Below, one piece after another: positions 9,042 to 16,687 of a stretch of DNA of 64,000 nt. The position numbers and the translations under genes are program-made. Positions within the stretch are counted from its first letter, which is position 1; each line of letters begins with the position of its first letter. Under the pieces are notes generated by a model, which worked only from the letters and a program-made list of their open reading frames with translations, had not been told where the DNA came from and searched no databases. The stretch comes from Neobacillus piezotolerans. Its GTDB lineage: Bacteria; Bacillota; Bacilli; Bacillales; Cytobacillaceae. Location of the stretch: NCBI RefSeq assembly GCF_003362805.1, contig NZ_QNQT01000001.1:868001-932000 (forward strand). Direction: 5' to 3'.

Positions 9042-9075
9042 AAGCTCAGGGCATTTATGCTCTGAGCTTTTTTGT
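9042..9075 (+). terminator. Rho-independent terminator with no evident gene before it
   Basis: GCTCAGGGCAT (9044-9054) pairs with ATGCTCTGAGC (9057-9067), then seven Ts on the plus strand. No intact plus-strand gene ends nearby, so it may be left from a deleted gene. Confidence 0.75.
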
Positions 9076-9215
9076 AATCTAATTTGACTGCTAAAGAACC
9101 TGCTAATTCAACTGTGAATAACCTTGCGAAAAGCACTGCTAATTCAATTTTTGTACTTCAAAACCGAACCCGTTACCTAGCGGGAAGCCTGCTTTTTTAA
9201 AAAAACAACTTAATA

Positions 9216-9515
9216 TTAATGCGAGTGGCCGGAAGTGAGGACCCAGATGGAGCCCGCCACGATAACGATGGCCAGGAAGAATGCATAGGCCATGTTGATG
9301 ACATTCGCCTTGCGGTCTTCACCTTCTCTTAAGTGCATGAACATGAACAGCTGGATGGCTGCCTGCACGAATGCAAGCGCGCCGATAAACGTCATGATCG
9401 CCTTAGGTGGAAGGGAGGTCTTGAGTGCCACCCATGCAGCCCCGACCGTCAGGAGGAGCGACATGAGAAATCCAATGACATGGCTGATAGGAAAACGATT
9501 CGCATGATGATTCAT
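9216..9515 (-). CDS. qoxD: Cytochrome aa3 quinol oxidase subunit IV
   Basis: This 99-residue membrane protein has three hydrophobic helices (about residues 10-32, 38-60, 72-94) and a final GHSH. The MFMHLREGEDRK loop between helices 2 and 3 is typical of QoxD/CyoD. Subunit IV helps assemble and stabilise the heme-copper oxidase core and has no redox centre. Its ATG follows directly on the qoxC stop codon. It is the last gene of the operon and ends ~150 bases before a gene-poor gap. Confidence 0.95.
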   Translation of the reverse strand: MNHHANRFPISHVIGFLMSLLLTVGAAWVALKTSLPPKAIMTFIGALAFVQAAIQLFMFMHLREGEDRKANVINMAYAFFLAIVIVAGSIWVLTSGHSH

Positions 9516-10121
9516 TTAATTCACCAACCCTGCTAAATACACGAATGTGAAAATGAAAATCCAAACGACATCAAGGAAGTGCCAGTATAAGCCGAAAATG
9601 AACGTTTTACGCGCAGTGATCGGCGTCAGGCCGCGTTTCATAAGCTGGATGATCAAAAGGATTGCCCAGCCGATACCGATTGACACGTGTAGGCCGTGCG
9701 TTCCAAGAAGGACGAAGAAGCTGGATAGGAACGCGCTTGTCTGCCAGGTCGCGCCTTCATGGACGTAATGGATGAATTCACGGATCTCCATGAACAGGAA
9801 TCCACCGCCGAGAAGGAGTGTAAGGATTAACCAGAGGACAATCCCTTTCATATTCCTTCTGCGCATTTCGAAAATGGCGATTCCCATGGTGAAACTACTT
9901 GTTAATAGAAGGAACGTTTGAATCATCACGTCCCGGATGATAAAGATATCCTGCTGGGTCGGGCCGCCCGCATGGCGGTGGCCCAATACCCCGTATACAC
10001 TGAATAGGGTAGCAAAGAGGACGATTTCAGCTCCAAGGAAGATCCAGAAGCCAAGGATATTCATCCTGTTTTGCTCTGTCTGCAGTTCAAGCGGCAATGC
10101 CGCGTTTGCATTAGCTGACAT
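9516..10121 (-). CDS. qoxC: Cytochrome aa3 quinol oxidase subunit III
   Basis: This 201-residue protein has five membrane helices, the size of Bacillus QoxC/CyoC. Typical stretches are EIVLFATLFSVYGV with the conserved glutamate in helix 1, GTHGLHVSIGIGWAI with the HxxHV-like site, and HFLDVVWIFIFTFVYL at the end. It binds no metal but supports proton uptake and stability of subunit I. The start overlaps the end of qoxB by 11 bp, so translation is coupled. Confidence 0.96.
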   Translation of the reverse strand: MSANANAALPLELQTEQNRMNILGFWIFLGAEIVLFATLFSVYGVLGHRHAGGPTQQDIFIIRDVMIQTFLLLTSSFTMGIAIFEMRRRNMKGIVLWLILTLLLGGGFLFMEIREFIHYVHEGATWQTSAFLSSFFVLLGTHGLHVSIGIGWAILLIIQLMKRGLTPITARKTFIFGLYWHFLDVVWIFIFTFVYLAGLVN

Positions 10122-12087
10122 GGCTCTTCACTCCTTTGCCGAGTTTTCTCCACTTGCGTTCGGTTTCAATGATTTCGTCCTTATGGACATGGTAGCCGTC
10201 GTTATAGTCAAATGAACGGAAAGCCATTCCTGCAAATATGCCAAGTGCGGCAACACCTGCTGCGATTGTCCATTCGAAGACGAGAAGGAAGCCCGATATG
10301 CCGAAGACAACGCCCATGTAAATTGGAATCCAGGAACTGCTAGGCATGTGGATTTCTTCTACTTCTGAATCTTTTAAGGGTTGAATCTCATTGTTCTTTT
10401 TCATATGCCAGAAAGCATCAAGGCCTTTCACTTCAGGAATGCTGGCAAAATTGTAATGCTGGACTGGTGTAGCGGTCGCCCATTCGAGCGTCCTTGCATC
10501 CCAAGGGTCGTTGCCGATGTTGCGTTCTGAATTGCGCGCGCTATAGTAAATGTTGTAGCAAAGCGCCGCGAAGCCTGCAGCAAGAATAATCGAGCCGATA
10601 GCGGAAAGCATCATCAGCGGCCCGAAGCCTGTTTCCGGAGAATAGGTGTACGCCCGGCGTACCGCACCGTCAAGGCCCAGGAAGAACATTGGCATGAATG
10701 TCAAGTTGAAGCCGATGTTGAACAGCCAGAAATGCCATTTGCCGATTCGCTCGTTCAGCATGAAGCCGAACATTTTTGGCCACCAGTAGTACAATCCGGC
10801 AAAAATCGGATACACAACCCCTGGAATCAATACGTAGTGGAAGTGCGCCACAAGGAATAATGTATTATGGTACTGGTAATCGGCTGCCGCCATACCAAGC
10901 ATAACTCCGGTTACCCCGCCAATGACGAATGTTGGAACGAAGGCGAGTGACCACATCATCGGCGTTGTAAACTTGATTCGGCCCTTTCTCATTGTAAATA
11001 GCCAGTTGAATACTTTAACCCCGGTCGGAATCGCGATTGCCATTGTTGTAATCGAGAAGATCGAGTTGGCCGCCGGGCTGTTGCCCATCGTATAGAAGTG
11101 GTGGACCCAGACGAGCATGCTCAATACGGAAATCATGACAATCGAAGCGACCATTGATTTATAGCCGTAAAGTGTTTTTCTCGCAAAAGTTGAAATGATG
11201 TCTGACAGCATCCCGAATGCCGGCAGGACAACAATATAAACTTCCGGGTGGCCCCAAAGCCAGAACAAGTTCGCCCAAAGCATATCGATCCCGCCGCCCG
11301 AAACTGTAAAGAAATGCGTTCCGAAAACACGGTCAAATGTCATAAGCGCAAGTGCGACCGTAAAGATCGGGAAGCTTGCTGTAATAATGATCGAAGTGAT
11401 GAACGTTGTCCAGGAGAACATCGGCATCCTCATCAAGGTCATGCCCTTCGTACGCATTTTAAGGATGGTGACGACAAAGTTGATTCCAGTCATCAGCGTA
11501 CCTGCCCCGGCGATTTGCAGACCTACAGCATAAAAGTTGTTCCCGATTCCCGGGCTGAATTCCTTCCCTGCGAGCGGGAAGTAGGAAGTCCAGCCAGCAT
11601 CAGGGGAACCGCCGATCACAAAGCTTATGTTGAAAAGCATCGCCCCGCTGAAAGTCAGCCAGAAGCTGAGCGCGTTAAGCTGCGGGAACGCGACGTCCCT
11701 TGCGCCAATTTGAAGCGGGACGGCAAAGTTCATAAGGCCGACCAAGAGCGGCATCGCTACGAACAAAATCATGATTACGCCGTGTGTCGTAAATACTTCA
11801 TTATAGTGCTGCGCATTCAAGAAGGAATTTTCCGGAACGGCTGTCTGGGCTTTCATCATGATGCCATCGACTCCGCCGCGGAAGAACATCAGGATTCCGA
11901 CAAGGATGTACATAATCCCGATTTTTTTATGGTCAACCGTTGTGAGCCAGTTGGTCCACAGCCATTTCCACTTTTTAAAATAGGTGAGGGCGGCCACAAT
12001 GCCAAAGCCGGTTAACGCAATCGCAATTTGCGATGCGAAGATAAGCGGGTCGCCAGTTACAAAAAATTCATCCCATTTAATGCCCAC
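10111..12087 (-). CDS. qoxB: Cytochrome aa3 quinol oxidase subunit I
   Basis: I start this 658-residue protein at GTG 12087, which follows CGGAGGTGACC; this matches the Bacillus QoxB N-terminus (MGIKWDEFFVTGDP). It is the catalytic heme-copper subunit in the membrane, oxidising menaquinol and reducing O2 to water while pumping protons. Visible ligands are FTTHGVIMI (low-spin heme), WGHPEVYIVVLPAFG (CuB His and cross-linked Tyr), VWVHHFYTMG (CuB His pair) and VAHFHYVLIPG (heme a3). It overlaps qoxA by 11 bp and qoxC by 11 bp. An extended frame upstream of the GTG is inside qoxA and is not used. Confidence 0.97.
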   Translation of the reverse strand: MGIKWDEFFVTGDPLIFASQIAIALTGFGIVAALTYFKKWKWLWTNWLTTVDHKKIGIMYILVGILMFFRGGVDGIMMKAQTAVPENSFLNAQHYNEVFTTHGVIMILFVAMPLLVGLMNFAVPLQIGARDVAFPQLNALSFWLTFSGAMLFNISFVIGGSPDAGWTSYFPLAGKEFSPGIGNNFYAVGLQIAGAGTLMTGINFVVTILKMRTKGMTLMRMPMFSWTTFITSIIITASFPIFTVALALMTFDRVFGTHFFTVSGGGIDMLWANLFWLWGHPEVYIVVLPAFGMLSDIISTFARKTLYGYKSMVASIVMISVLSMLVWVHHFYTMGNSPAANSIFSITTMAIAIPTGVKVFNWLFTMRKGRIKFTTPMMWSLAFVPTFVIGGVTGVMLGMAAADYQYHNTLFLVAHFHYVLIPGVVYPIFAGLYYWWPKMFGFMLNERIGKWHFWLFNIGFNLTFMPMFFLGLDGAVRRAYTYSPETGFGPLMMLSAIGSIILAAGFAALCYNIYYSARNSERNIGNDPWDARTLEWATATPVQHYNFASIPEVKGLDAFWHMKKNNEIQPLKDSEVEEIHMPSSSWIPIYMGVVFGISGFLLVFEWTIAAGVAALGIFAGMAFRSFDYNDGYHVHKDEIIETERKWRKLGKGVKSHVS

Positions 12088-13087
12088 TATGGTCACCTCC
12101 GTGTGATTCTGTTGAGTGGGAACCATCGTCATGGTTATTTCCTGATTCCTCGGTCTTTGCATCTTTATTTTTGTAATTGTTCTCATCCTCGAAAATTTTC
12201 CCTGGCCATCCGTGGCCGCGGTCATACATTTCCGGATTCAGATAGTTTTTCGAATTGCTGTCGGAATGGTCAACCCATTCAAGATGCGTGTTGGAGTACG
12301 TTTCCCGGCCAAGGTGTGAAGGCTCAAGTTTTTTATAGTACTCTTTTTCAGTCAGCTTCGGAGCTGTTTCCTTTACTTCCTTCACCCATTCGTCGAAATC
12401 TTCATGGGTCATTGACTGTACTTCAAATTGTTGTTCAGCGAAGCCCTGCCCGTTAAAGTTGGAATTTTTCCCAACGTAGGAGCCTGGGTGGTCAGCAACA
12501 AGATATAGCTGGGTTTCCGCTTTGGCCATCGAATATTTTTGTCCCCCGAGAGCCGGAATCCAGAAGCTGTTCATTGTTCCTGCTGAGGTGAGTTTGAAAT
12601 CAATCGGCCTGTCTTCAGGGATATTGACATAGTTGACTGTCTCTATTCCCTGTTCCGGATAGCTGAAGATCCATTTCCAATCAGCAGATGTAACTTTAAT
12701 AACAAGAGGCTCTTTATTTTCATAGCCTTTAGGTATCTTTTCGGTCGCATAGATTGTTTTTACAGTCGGAATTGTCAATGCGATGATGATGATAATTGGG
12801 ATAGCGGTCCATATGGTTTCAAGTACAACGCTCCCATGTTCCTCTGGCGGTTCATATCCCATATTGTCCTTGCGTTCGCGGTATTTCCAGACAATATAAA
12901 TGAACAGGGCAAACACAACAAACACGACAAGAAGCATTAGGACAATCGAGTAGTTGATTAAACCCGTTATTTCCCTGGCGACAGGGCCTTGCGGATCAAA
13001 TACAACCAGCTTGTTTTCACAACCTGCCAACATGGAAATAGTGAAAACAGAGAGCAAGAATACGATGAAGCCCTTAACCTTGTTCAC
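12077..13087 (-). CDS. qoxA: Cytochrome aa3 quinol oxidase subunit II (lipoprotein)
   Basis: I start this 336-residue protein at GTG 13087 behind AAAGGAGATGAG. Residues 1-22 are a lipoprotein signal ending in a SMLAGC lipobox, with Cys23 lipidated. Two transmembrane helices follow (about 40-62 and 82-104), then the extracytoplasmic cupredoxin domain (WIPALGGQKYSMAKAETQLY). The CuA ligands are absent, as in quinol oxidases. The C-terminal ~20 residues are rich in His, Asp and Ser (HDDGSHSTESHGG); I do not recall this tail from B. subtilis QoxA and it could bind metal. It is the first gene of qoxABCD. Confidence 0.96.
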   Translation of the reverse strand: MNKVKGFIVFLLSVFTISMLAGCENKLVVFDPQGPVAREITGLINYSIVLMLLVVFVVFALFIYIVWKYRERKDNMGYEPPEEHGSVVLETIWTAIPIIIIIALTIPTVKTIYATEKIPKGYENKEPLVIKVTSADWKWIFSYPEQGIETVNYVNIPEDRPIDFKLTSAGTMNSFWIPALGGQKYSMAKAETQLYLVADHPGSYVGKNSNFNGQGFAEQQFEVQSMTHEDFDEWVKEVKETAPKLTEKEYYKKLEPSHLGRETYSNTHLEWVDHSDSNSKNYLNPEMYDRGHGWPGKIFEDENNYKNKDAKTEESGNNHDDGSHSTESHGGDHSGH

Positions 13088-13168
13088 TTTCTCATCTCCT
13101 TTTCTAGAAAACAATTATGTTCAATTAATCACAAACATAACTTTGAATGCCCGATACCGTTTGTTTAA

Positions 13169-13174
13169 ATTATA
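13169..13174 (-). promoter_or_regulatory. Putative -10 of the qox operon
   Basis: A perfect TATAAT on the minus strand ~80 bases before the qoxA start. The -35 position (about 13192-13197) lies within the TGTGA-N6-TCACA operator and matches consensus poorly, so the promoter may depend on the bound regulator or be blocked by it. Confidence 0.5.
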
Positions 13175-13188
13175 GTCAGGCTACATAA

Positions 13189-13204
13189 TGTGATATTTGT
13201 CACA
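13189..13204. promoter_or_regulatory. Rex- or FNR-type operator upstream of qoxA
   Basis: TGTGATATTTGTCACA is an inverted repeat of TGTGA and TCACA with a 6-base centre. This spacing is shared by Gram-positive Rex sites (TTGTGAA-N4-TTCACAA) and by FNR/CRP sites. The outer bases (A before, C after) are less Rex-like than those of the two sites near 47.45-47.51 kb. Confidence 0.6.
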
Positions 13205-13396
13205 CTTTTGAAGTCAACGCTATTCTACCATAGAAGTTCATGGCGGTTTACTAGGTAATTGTGAACAATATATGAAAACATTAATTGTAAAATAATTTCC
13301 TTACACTTCCTAAAAAGTGGTCAAAAAATCGAATTATTTGTGAAACTTCCATAATGCTTGTAACATATATAATAATTTAATTGTTTGGAGGCTTTT

Positions 13397-14248
13397 ATGG
13401 AAAAAGAGGTAAATCTTCTTGGGGAAAAATTGTCCGGGCGGAGGTTTGATATTGCAAGAAAAGTACATGACATCAGGCTATCGGAGGCTTCATTCGAGCA
13501 GAGGCAGCTTATATCCTCTATTATAAATGAGGAAGAGATCATTAAGATAAGGGCCAATTTCATATCACTGTTCGCCGAATCCCTTACCGACGGGGTAAGC
13601 GAGGAAGAAGCATACCGCCGGATTGAAAAATGGGGAAAAGAAACAGGCGAATATATATATGGCTTGGGAATCCCACTTGATGAGGCACTGAAGGATACGA
13701 GCTATTACCGGGCTTTTATTAGAGATGTTTTGGAAGAGGAAATTGTGAAACACAACTTGTCCATCAAAACAGTTTTTGCTGTCTCCAGGAAAATCGATCC
13801 GCTCCTGGATCATGCGGTCTACTGTTTTAGCCTTACATATGTTCATTATTATAAGAAGAATCTCGATGCATCGAAAACCGCGTTCCTTGAGCTTTCTGTC
13901 CCTGTTGTGCCGCTAATGAACGGAATCGCGATCCTTCCCCTTATTGGGAACATCGATACGGAAAGGGCTCAGTTGATTATGGAGGAGGCTCTCCAGGAAG
14001 CTGTCAAGCTTAAGCTGACAATGCTGATCATTGACCTATCGGGCGTGATGATCGTCGACACGATGGTGGCCGACCAATTGTTTAAGGTTATCAGCGCGCT
14101 TGAACTGCTCGGCGTCAAATCGATCCTTACAGGAATCCGGCCAGAAATTGCCCAAACGGTCATCAAGATGGGCATTGATTTCAGGAATGTTGATATTAAG
14201 GTGAATCTTCAACAGGCATTTAAAGAGCTGGATAAGGAAGGCAAGTAA
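13397..14248 (+). CDS. RsbR-type stressosome protein (STAS domain)
   Basis: I start this 283-residue protein at ATG 13397 behind TTTGGAGG. The N-terminal ~155 residues are helical, as in the non-heme globin sensor half of RsbR. The C-terminal ~115 form a STAS domain (VPVVPLMNGIAILPLIGNID, IIDLSGVMIVDTMVADQL, GIRPEIAQTVIKMGIDF). In the conserved loop the sequence is DLSGV, so a Ser stands where RsbRA has the RsbT-phosphorylated Thr. Such proteins build the stressosome that releases RsbT and switches on SigB. It is monocistronic here, away from an rsb operon, like the RsbRB/RsbRC/RsbRD paralogues of B. subtilis. A second family member is at 62944. Confidence 0.9.
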   Translation: MEKEVNLLGEKLSGRRFDIARKVHDIRLSEASFEQRQLISSIINEEEIIKIRANFISLFAESLTDGVSEEEAYRRIEKWGKETGEYIYGLGIPLDEALKDTSYYRAFIRDVLEEEIVKHNLSIKTVFAVSRKIDPLLDHAVYCFSLTYVHYYKKNLDASKTAFLELSVPVVPLMNGIAILPLIGNIDTERAQLIMEEALQEAVKLKLTMLIIDLSGVMIVDTMVADQLFKVISALELLGVKSILTGIRPEIAQTVIKMGIDFRNVDIKVNLQQAFKELDKEGK

Positions 14249-14350
14249 TGTTCATAAATTTTTAAATAAATTGCTCTCGCTTTTTCTCTCTTCATTTACT
14301 ATACTTAAATAGGTTTAAACCATTACATAGTTTAAGAGAGAAGGCTCGGC

Positions 14351-15190
14351 ATGTGGTTCATGGGGGCGATCCTGACAACAGTTTGTTTCGGGGTCAATAA
14401 CGCAATTTTTAAATGGAGTACCGGAAAAGGATATTCCAAAGTTTTGCTGCAATTTTTCTTTTATGTAACCGCTTTTTTACTGTCGCTGGGATACGGAATG
14501 GCAGCCGGAGGGCTAAAAGCTTCTTTTCTATCCATCCTGCTCGGCGCGGCAATCGGGATCTTGAATGCGAATGGAAATATTCAGATGTCGAAAGCTTATG
14601 AGAAGGGGCCTGCGAGCCTGACTTCGCCAATCATTTCATCGAATGCTGTGTTTCCCGTCCTAAGCGCGGCTATTATTTTCCATGAGCATATCAGCCCAAT
14701 GCAATGGGGCGGCATCCTGATTATCCTTTCATCTGTTGCCGCAATCCAGTATACTCCGGTAAGCGGAAAAGGTAAGTCCGATTATTATGCCTGGATTTAC
14801 AGGATTGTCCTCGCTGTTTTATCATTTGGGACACTTGGAATCCTGATGAAGCTTTCATCGACCATGGGCATCAGTTCTATCAGCATACTCGTTTCAATGT
14901 ATGGCGGTGGCTGCATCTATTTATTGATCATCATTCTTGCCGGAAAGGAACGGGCAAGGCAACGAGAAATGAAATTGGGTGCGATCATCGGCTTGATCAG
15001 CATTGCAGGCTACAGCAGCTATTTTTTCGCGTTGAAGACCGGAATCGCAAGCATTGTCTTCCCGTTAATCAGCCTCAATTGTTTAATTGTCGTATTTGCC
15101 GGATGCATCCTTTTTAAGGAAAAAATCCGCGCATATCAGCTGGTCGGCGTCCTATCGGCCATTTTAGGCATTGTACTGATAAAAATCTAA
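14351..15190 (+). CDS. EamA/DMT-family transporter
   Basis: This 279-residue membrane protein has about ten helices arranged as two EamA repeats (about 1-135 and 145-279). Typical elements are the N-terminal WFMGAILTTVCFGVNNAIFK, LTSPIISSNAVFPVLSAAII at the end of repeat 1 and FPLISLNCLIVVFAGCILFK in repeat 2. Drug/metabolite transporters of this type export amino acids, nucleosides or other metabolites; the substrate cannot be deduced. The ATG follows GAGAGAAGG. It is monocistronic, with a terminator at 15226. Confidence 0.9.
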   Translation: MWFMGAILTTVCFGVNNAIFKWSTGKGYSKVLLQFFFYVTAFLLSLGYGMAAGGLKASFLSILLGAAIGILNANGNIQMSKAYEKGPASLTSPIISSNAVFPVLSAAIIFHEHISPMQWGGILIILSSVAAIQYTPVSGKGKSDYYAWIYRIVLAVLSFGTLGILMKLSSTMGISSISILVSMYGGGCIYLLIIILAGKERARQREMKLGAIIGLISIAGYSSYFFALKTGIASIVFPLISLNCLIVVFAGCILFKEKIRAYQLVGVLSAILGIVLIKI

Positions 15191-15225
15191 GTTTTAAAAG
15201 CAATGTAAACAAAATATACGTTTTC

Positions 15226-15259
15226 AGGCTTCTAGCAAATACGCGGGAAGCCTTTTTTC
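15226..15259 (+). terminator. Terminator of the EamA transporter gene
   Basis: AGGCTTC (15226-15232) pairs with GAAGCCT (15247-15253), followed by a run of Ts. Confidence 0.7.
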
Positions 15260-15420
15260 TGCTGACATGATGTTTAAAGCATTTTTTGAAAAAATAATCA
15301 TTTCGCCATAACTTTTTGAATGAAATGTTAACATATCGGATTCCATCTATGAATCAGCCTTATGGTCCTATACGATATGAGTGCATAGGTTTTTCATTTA
15401 GCCAGGAAGGGGGCGAGAGC

Positions 15421-15654
15421 ATGGTCGTATCCGGATTATACGTTGATACAATCGAAGGCAAGGCTTTATCAGCGGCAATCGCGATTAGTAAAATAAAAGG
15501 CGTAGACGTCCGACATATAGAGGAAAATAATAAGATCATGGTAACAATTGAAAGCGACACCCCCGGCCAAAACGAAACCATTTCCGACTCCCTCATACGT
15601 ATTGAAGGCGTATTGGGTACATCCGTAGTGTTCAGCAATTATAAAGGAACATAA
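15421..15654 (+). CDS. napD: NapD-like chaperone
   Basis: I start this 77-residue protein at ATG 15421 (GGAAGGGGGCGAG site); the frame stays open 35 codons further upstream without a good start signal. It reads as the beta-alpha-beta NapD fold: VVSGLYVDTIEGKALSAAI, a central GVDVRHIEENNKIMVTIES, and a final IEGVLGTSVVFSNY. NapD binds the twin-arginine signal of the periplasmic nitrate reductase NapA and guides its maturation. No napA or other molybdoenzyme gene is in the window, so its client must be encoded elsewhere. The assignment rests on pattern recognition. Confidence 0.7.
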   Translation: MVVSGLYVDTIEGKALSAAIAISKIKGVDVRHIEENNKIMVTIESDTPGQNETISDSLIRIEGVLGTSVVFSNYKGT

Positions 15655-15725
15655 AATTCCTGTTTCTATACATGGCACCCACTGATTCGCGGCATACTAG
15701 GGAAAACCGGACATGGGGTGATCAT

Positions 15726-15881
15726 ATGGCGAAATGGAACGAACAAGGGGCGCCGAATAATAATCTTCCCCCGAAAACAATCAAAACATCCAATCTTCTT
15801 GGAAAGACGCCAGAGTTTTCCGAGGAGCTATCCGATGGCGGCGAGCGGAACAAATTTATTGAAAATAGGAAGAAACCATAA
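15726..15881 (+). CDS. Small hydrophilic protein, possibly YfhD-like spore protein
   Basis: This 51-residue protein starts at ATG 15726 behind GGGGTGATC. It is hydrophilic, rich in Asn, Lys and Glu, with no membrane segment; the end reads EFSEELSDGGERNKFIENRK. The EFSEELSDG stretch resembles the FSEELAD region of the small Bacillus protein YfhD, and the composition suits a minor spore protein, but this is only a suggestion. A strong bidirectional terminator starts at its stop codon. Confidence 0.6.
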   Translation: MAKWNEQGAPNNNLPPKTIKTSNLLGKTPEFSEELSDGGERNKFIENRKKP

Positions 15882-15912
15882 AAAAAGCGATGCGCGCCGC
15901 ATCGCTTTTTAT
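15881..15912. terminator. Bidirectional terminator between convergent genes
   Basis: AAAAAGCGATGCG pairs with CGCATCGCTTTTT around a tiny loop, giving A/T runs on both sides. It serves the small protein before it and the holin-like gene on the minus strand. A near copy lies at 16253-16281. Confidence 0.9.
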
Positions 15913-15913
15913 T

Positions 15914-16177
15914 TTATCTCCGTGACCTGTGGCATTTAATCGTTTGTTTATATAGTTGATGGATGAAGACGGCTATTGCTGCTACGATGATGCCGTTTGT
16001 CAAGGCCGCGGAAGTTAGGCCGAAAACAATGAATGCGATGATGAGGGCTACGCCGAATATGAACCAGATAACCGCGCACCTTGGAACAAATGATGAATGC
16101 TTAAGGAAATAGCCGACGATCCAGAGCACGGGAATCAAGTAAAAGAAATGGGCATGAAGAAATTGTACGAGTGGCAT
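15914..16177 (-). CDS. Holin-like small membrane protein, copy 1
   Basis: I start this 87-residue protein at ATG 16177; AAAGGATGTGAAA upstream gives the right spacing, whereas a GTG three codons earlier lies within that site. It has a short N-terminal stretch, two to three hydrophobic helices (HFFYLIPVLWIVGYFLK; VIWFIFGVALIIAFIVFG; TNGIIVAAIAVFIHQLYKQT) and a basic tail. The layout fits the A118-type holin family (Phage_holin_5_1). No endolysin or other phage gene is adjacent, so its role as a holin is uncertain. The neighbour at 16291 is a diverged duplicate. Confidence 0.75.
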   Translation of the reverse strand: MPLVQFLHAHFFYLIPVLWIVGYFLKHSSFVPRCAVIWFIFGVALIIAFIVFGLTSAALTNGIIVAAIAVFIHQLYKQTIKCHRSRR

Positions 16178-16252
16178 ATGTTTCACATCCTTTCACAACA
16201 CCATATGGCCAGAATAAAAAATTGGATTGTACTATATCCCATTTTTGAATAG

Positions 16253-16281
16253 AAAAAAGCGATGCCGCCACGCATCGCTTT
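16253..16281 (-). terminator. Terminator of holin-like copy 2
   Basis: AAAGCGATGC (16256-16265) pairs with GCATCGCTTT (16272-16281). On the minus strand the stem is followed by a T run. It is almost the same stem as the one at 15881, which suggests that gene and terminator were duplicated together. Confidence 0.85.
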
Positions 16282-16290
16282 ACCCTCAAT

Positions 16291-16557
16291 TCATTTTTTT
16301 CTGGAATCCAGGCTTTCCATCGTTTGCTTCAAAGTCTGATGTCCGAAAACCGCTGCCCCTGCCGCTAGTATTCCATTTAGGATGGCGTCTACGTTGAACC
16401 CAAACGCAATCCACGCCAGAACAAGGGAAATGCCGAATAGATACCAGATGATTGACCAATCAGGCACCCGCGGTGTTTTCTTTAGCGCGTAGCCAATGAC
16501 CCAAAGGGCAGGAACAAGGAAATAGTAATTTTGATTAAGAAGTTTTATAAGATCCAA
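16291..16557 (-). CDS. Holin-like small membrane protein, copy 2
   Basis: I start this 88-residue protein at TTG 16557, nine bases after the AAAGGATGTG site that also precedes copy 1. It aligns along its length with copy 1: LLNQNYYFLVPALWVIGYAL, IIWYLFGISLVLAWIAFGF, LNGILAAGAAVFGHQTLKQT. Conserved features are the LVPALWVIGY and G/A-rich third helix and the HQ.LKQT end. It is probably an ancestral copy or sister of the 15914 gene by tandem duplication. Function as a phage-type holin is not supported by context; a house-adopted membrane protein is as likely. Confidence 0.75.
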   Translation of the reverse strand: MDLIKLLNQNYYFLVPALWVIGYALKKTPRVPDWSIIWYLFGISLVLAWIAFGFNVDAILNGILAAGAAVFGHQTLKQTMESLDSRKK

Positions 16558-16687
16558 GTCTTTCACATCCTTTCAATTTACAATATGGATGTTATGAAAA
16601 AAGGTTTGTACACTATCCTAGTAAATTGTAAAATTAAATGTATAACTTGGAAAAAAGGGGAACTCATGGGAATTAGGGGGGGTCTTT

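Noticed and set aside
11248-12015. 255-codon plus-strand frame opposite qoxB
   Set aside because: It is antisense to a strongly conserved gene and has a shadow composition rich in Arg, His and Glu.
15914-16557. Prophage remnant suggested by holin-like genes
   Set aside because: No endolysin, capsid, tail or integrase sequence lies beside them; the genes stand between ordinary chromosomal genes.
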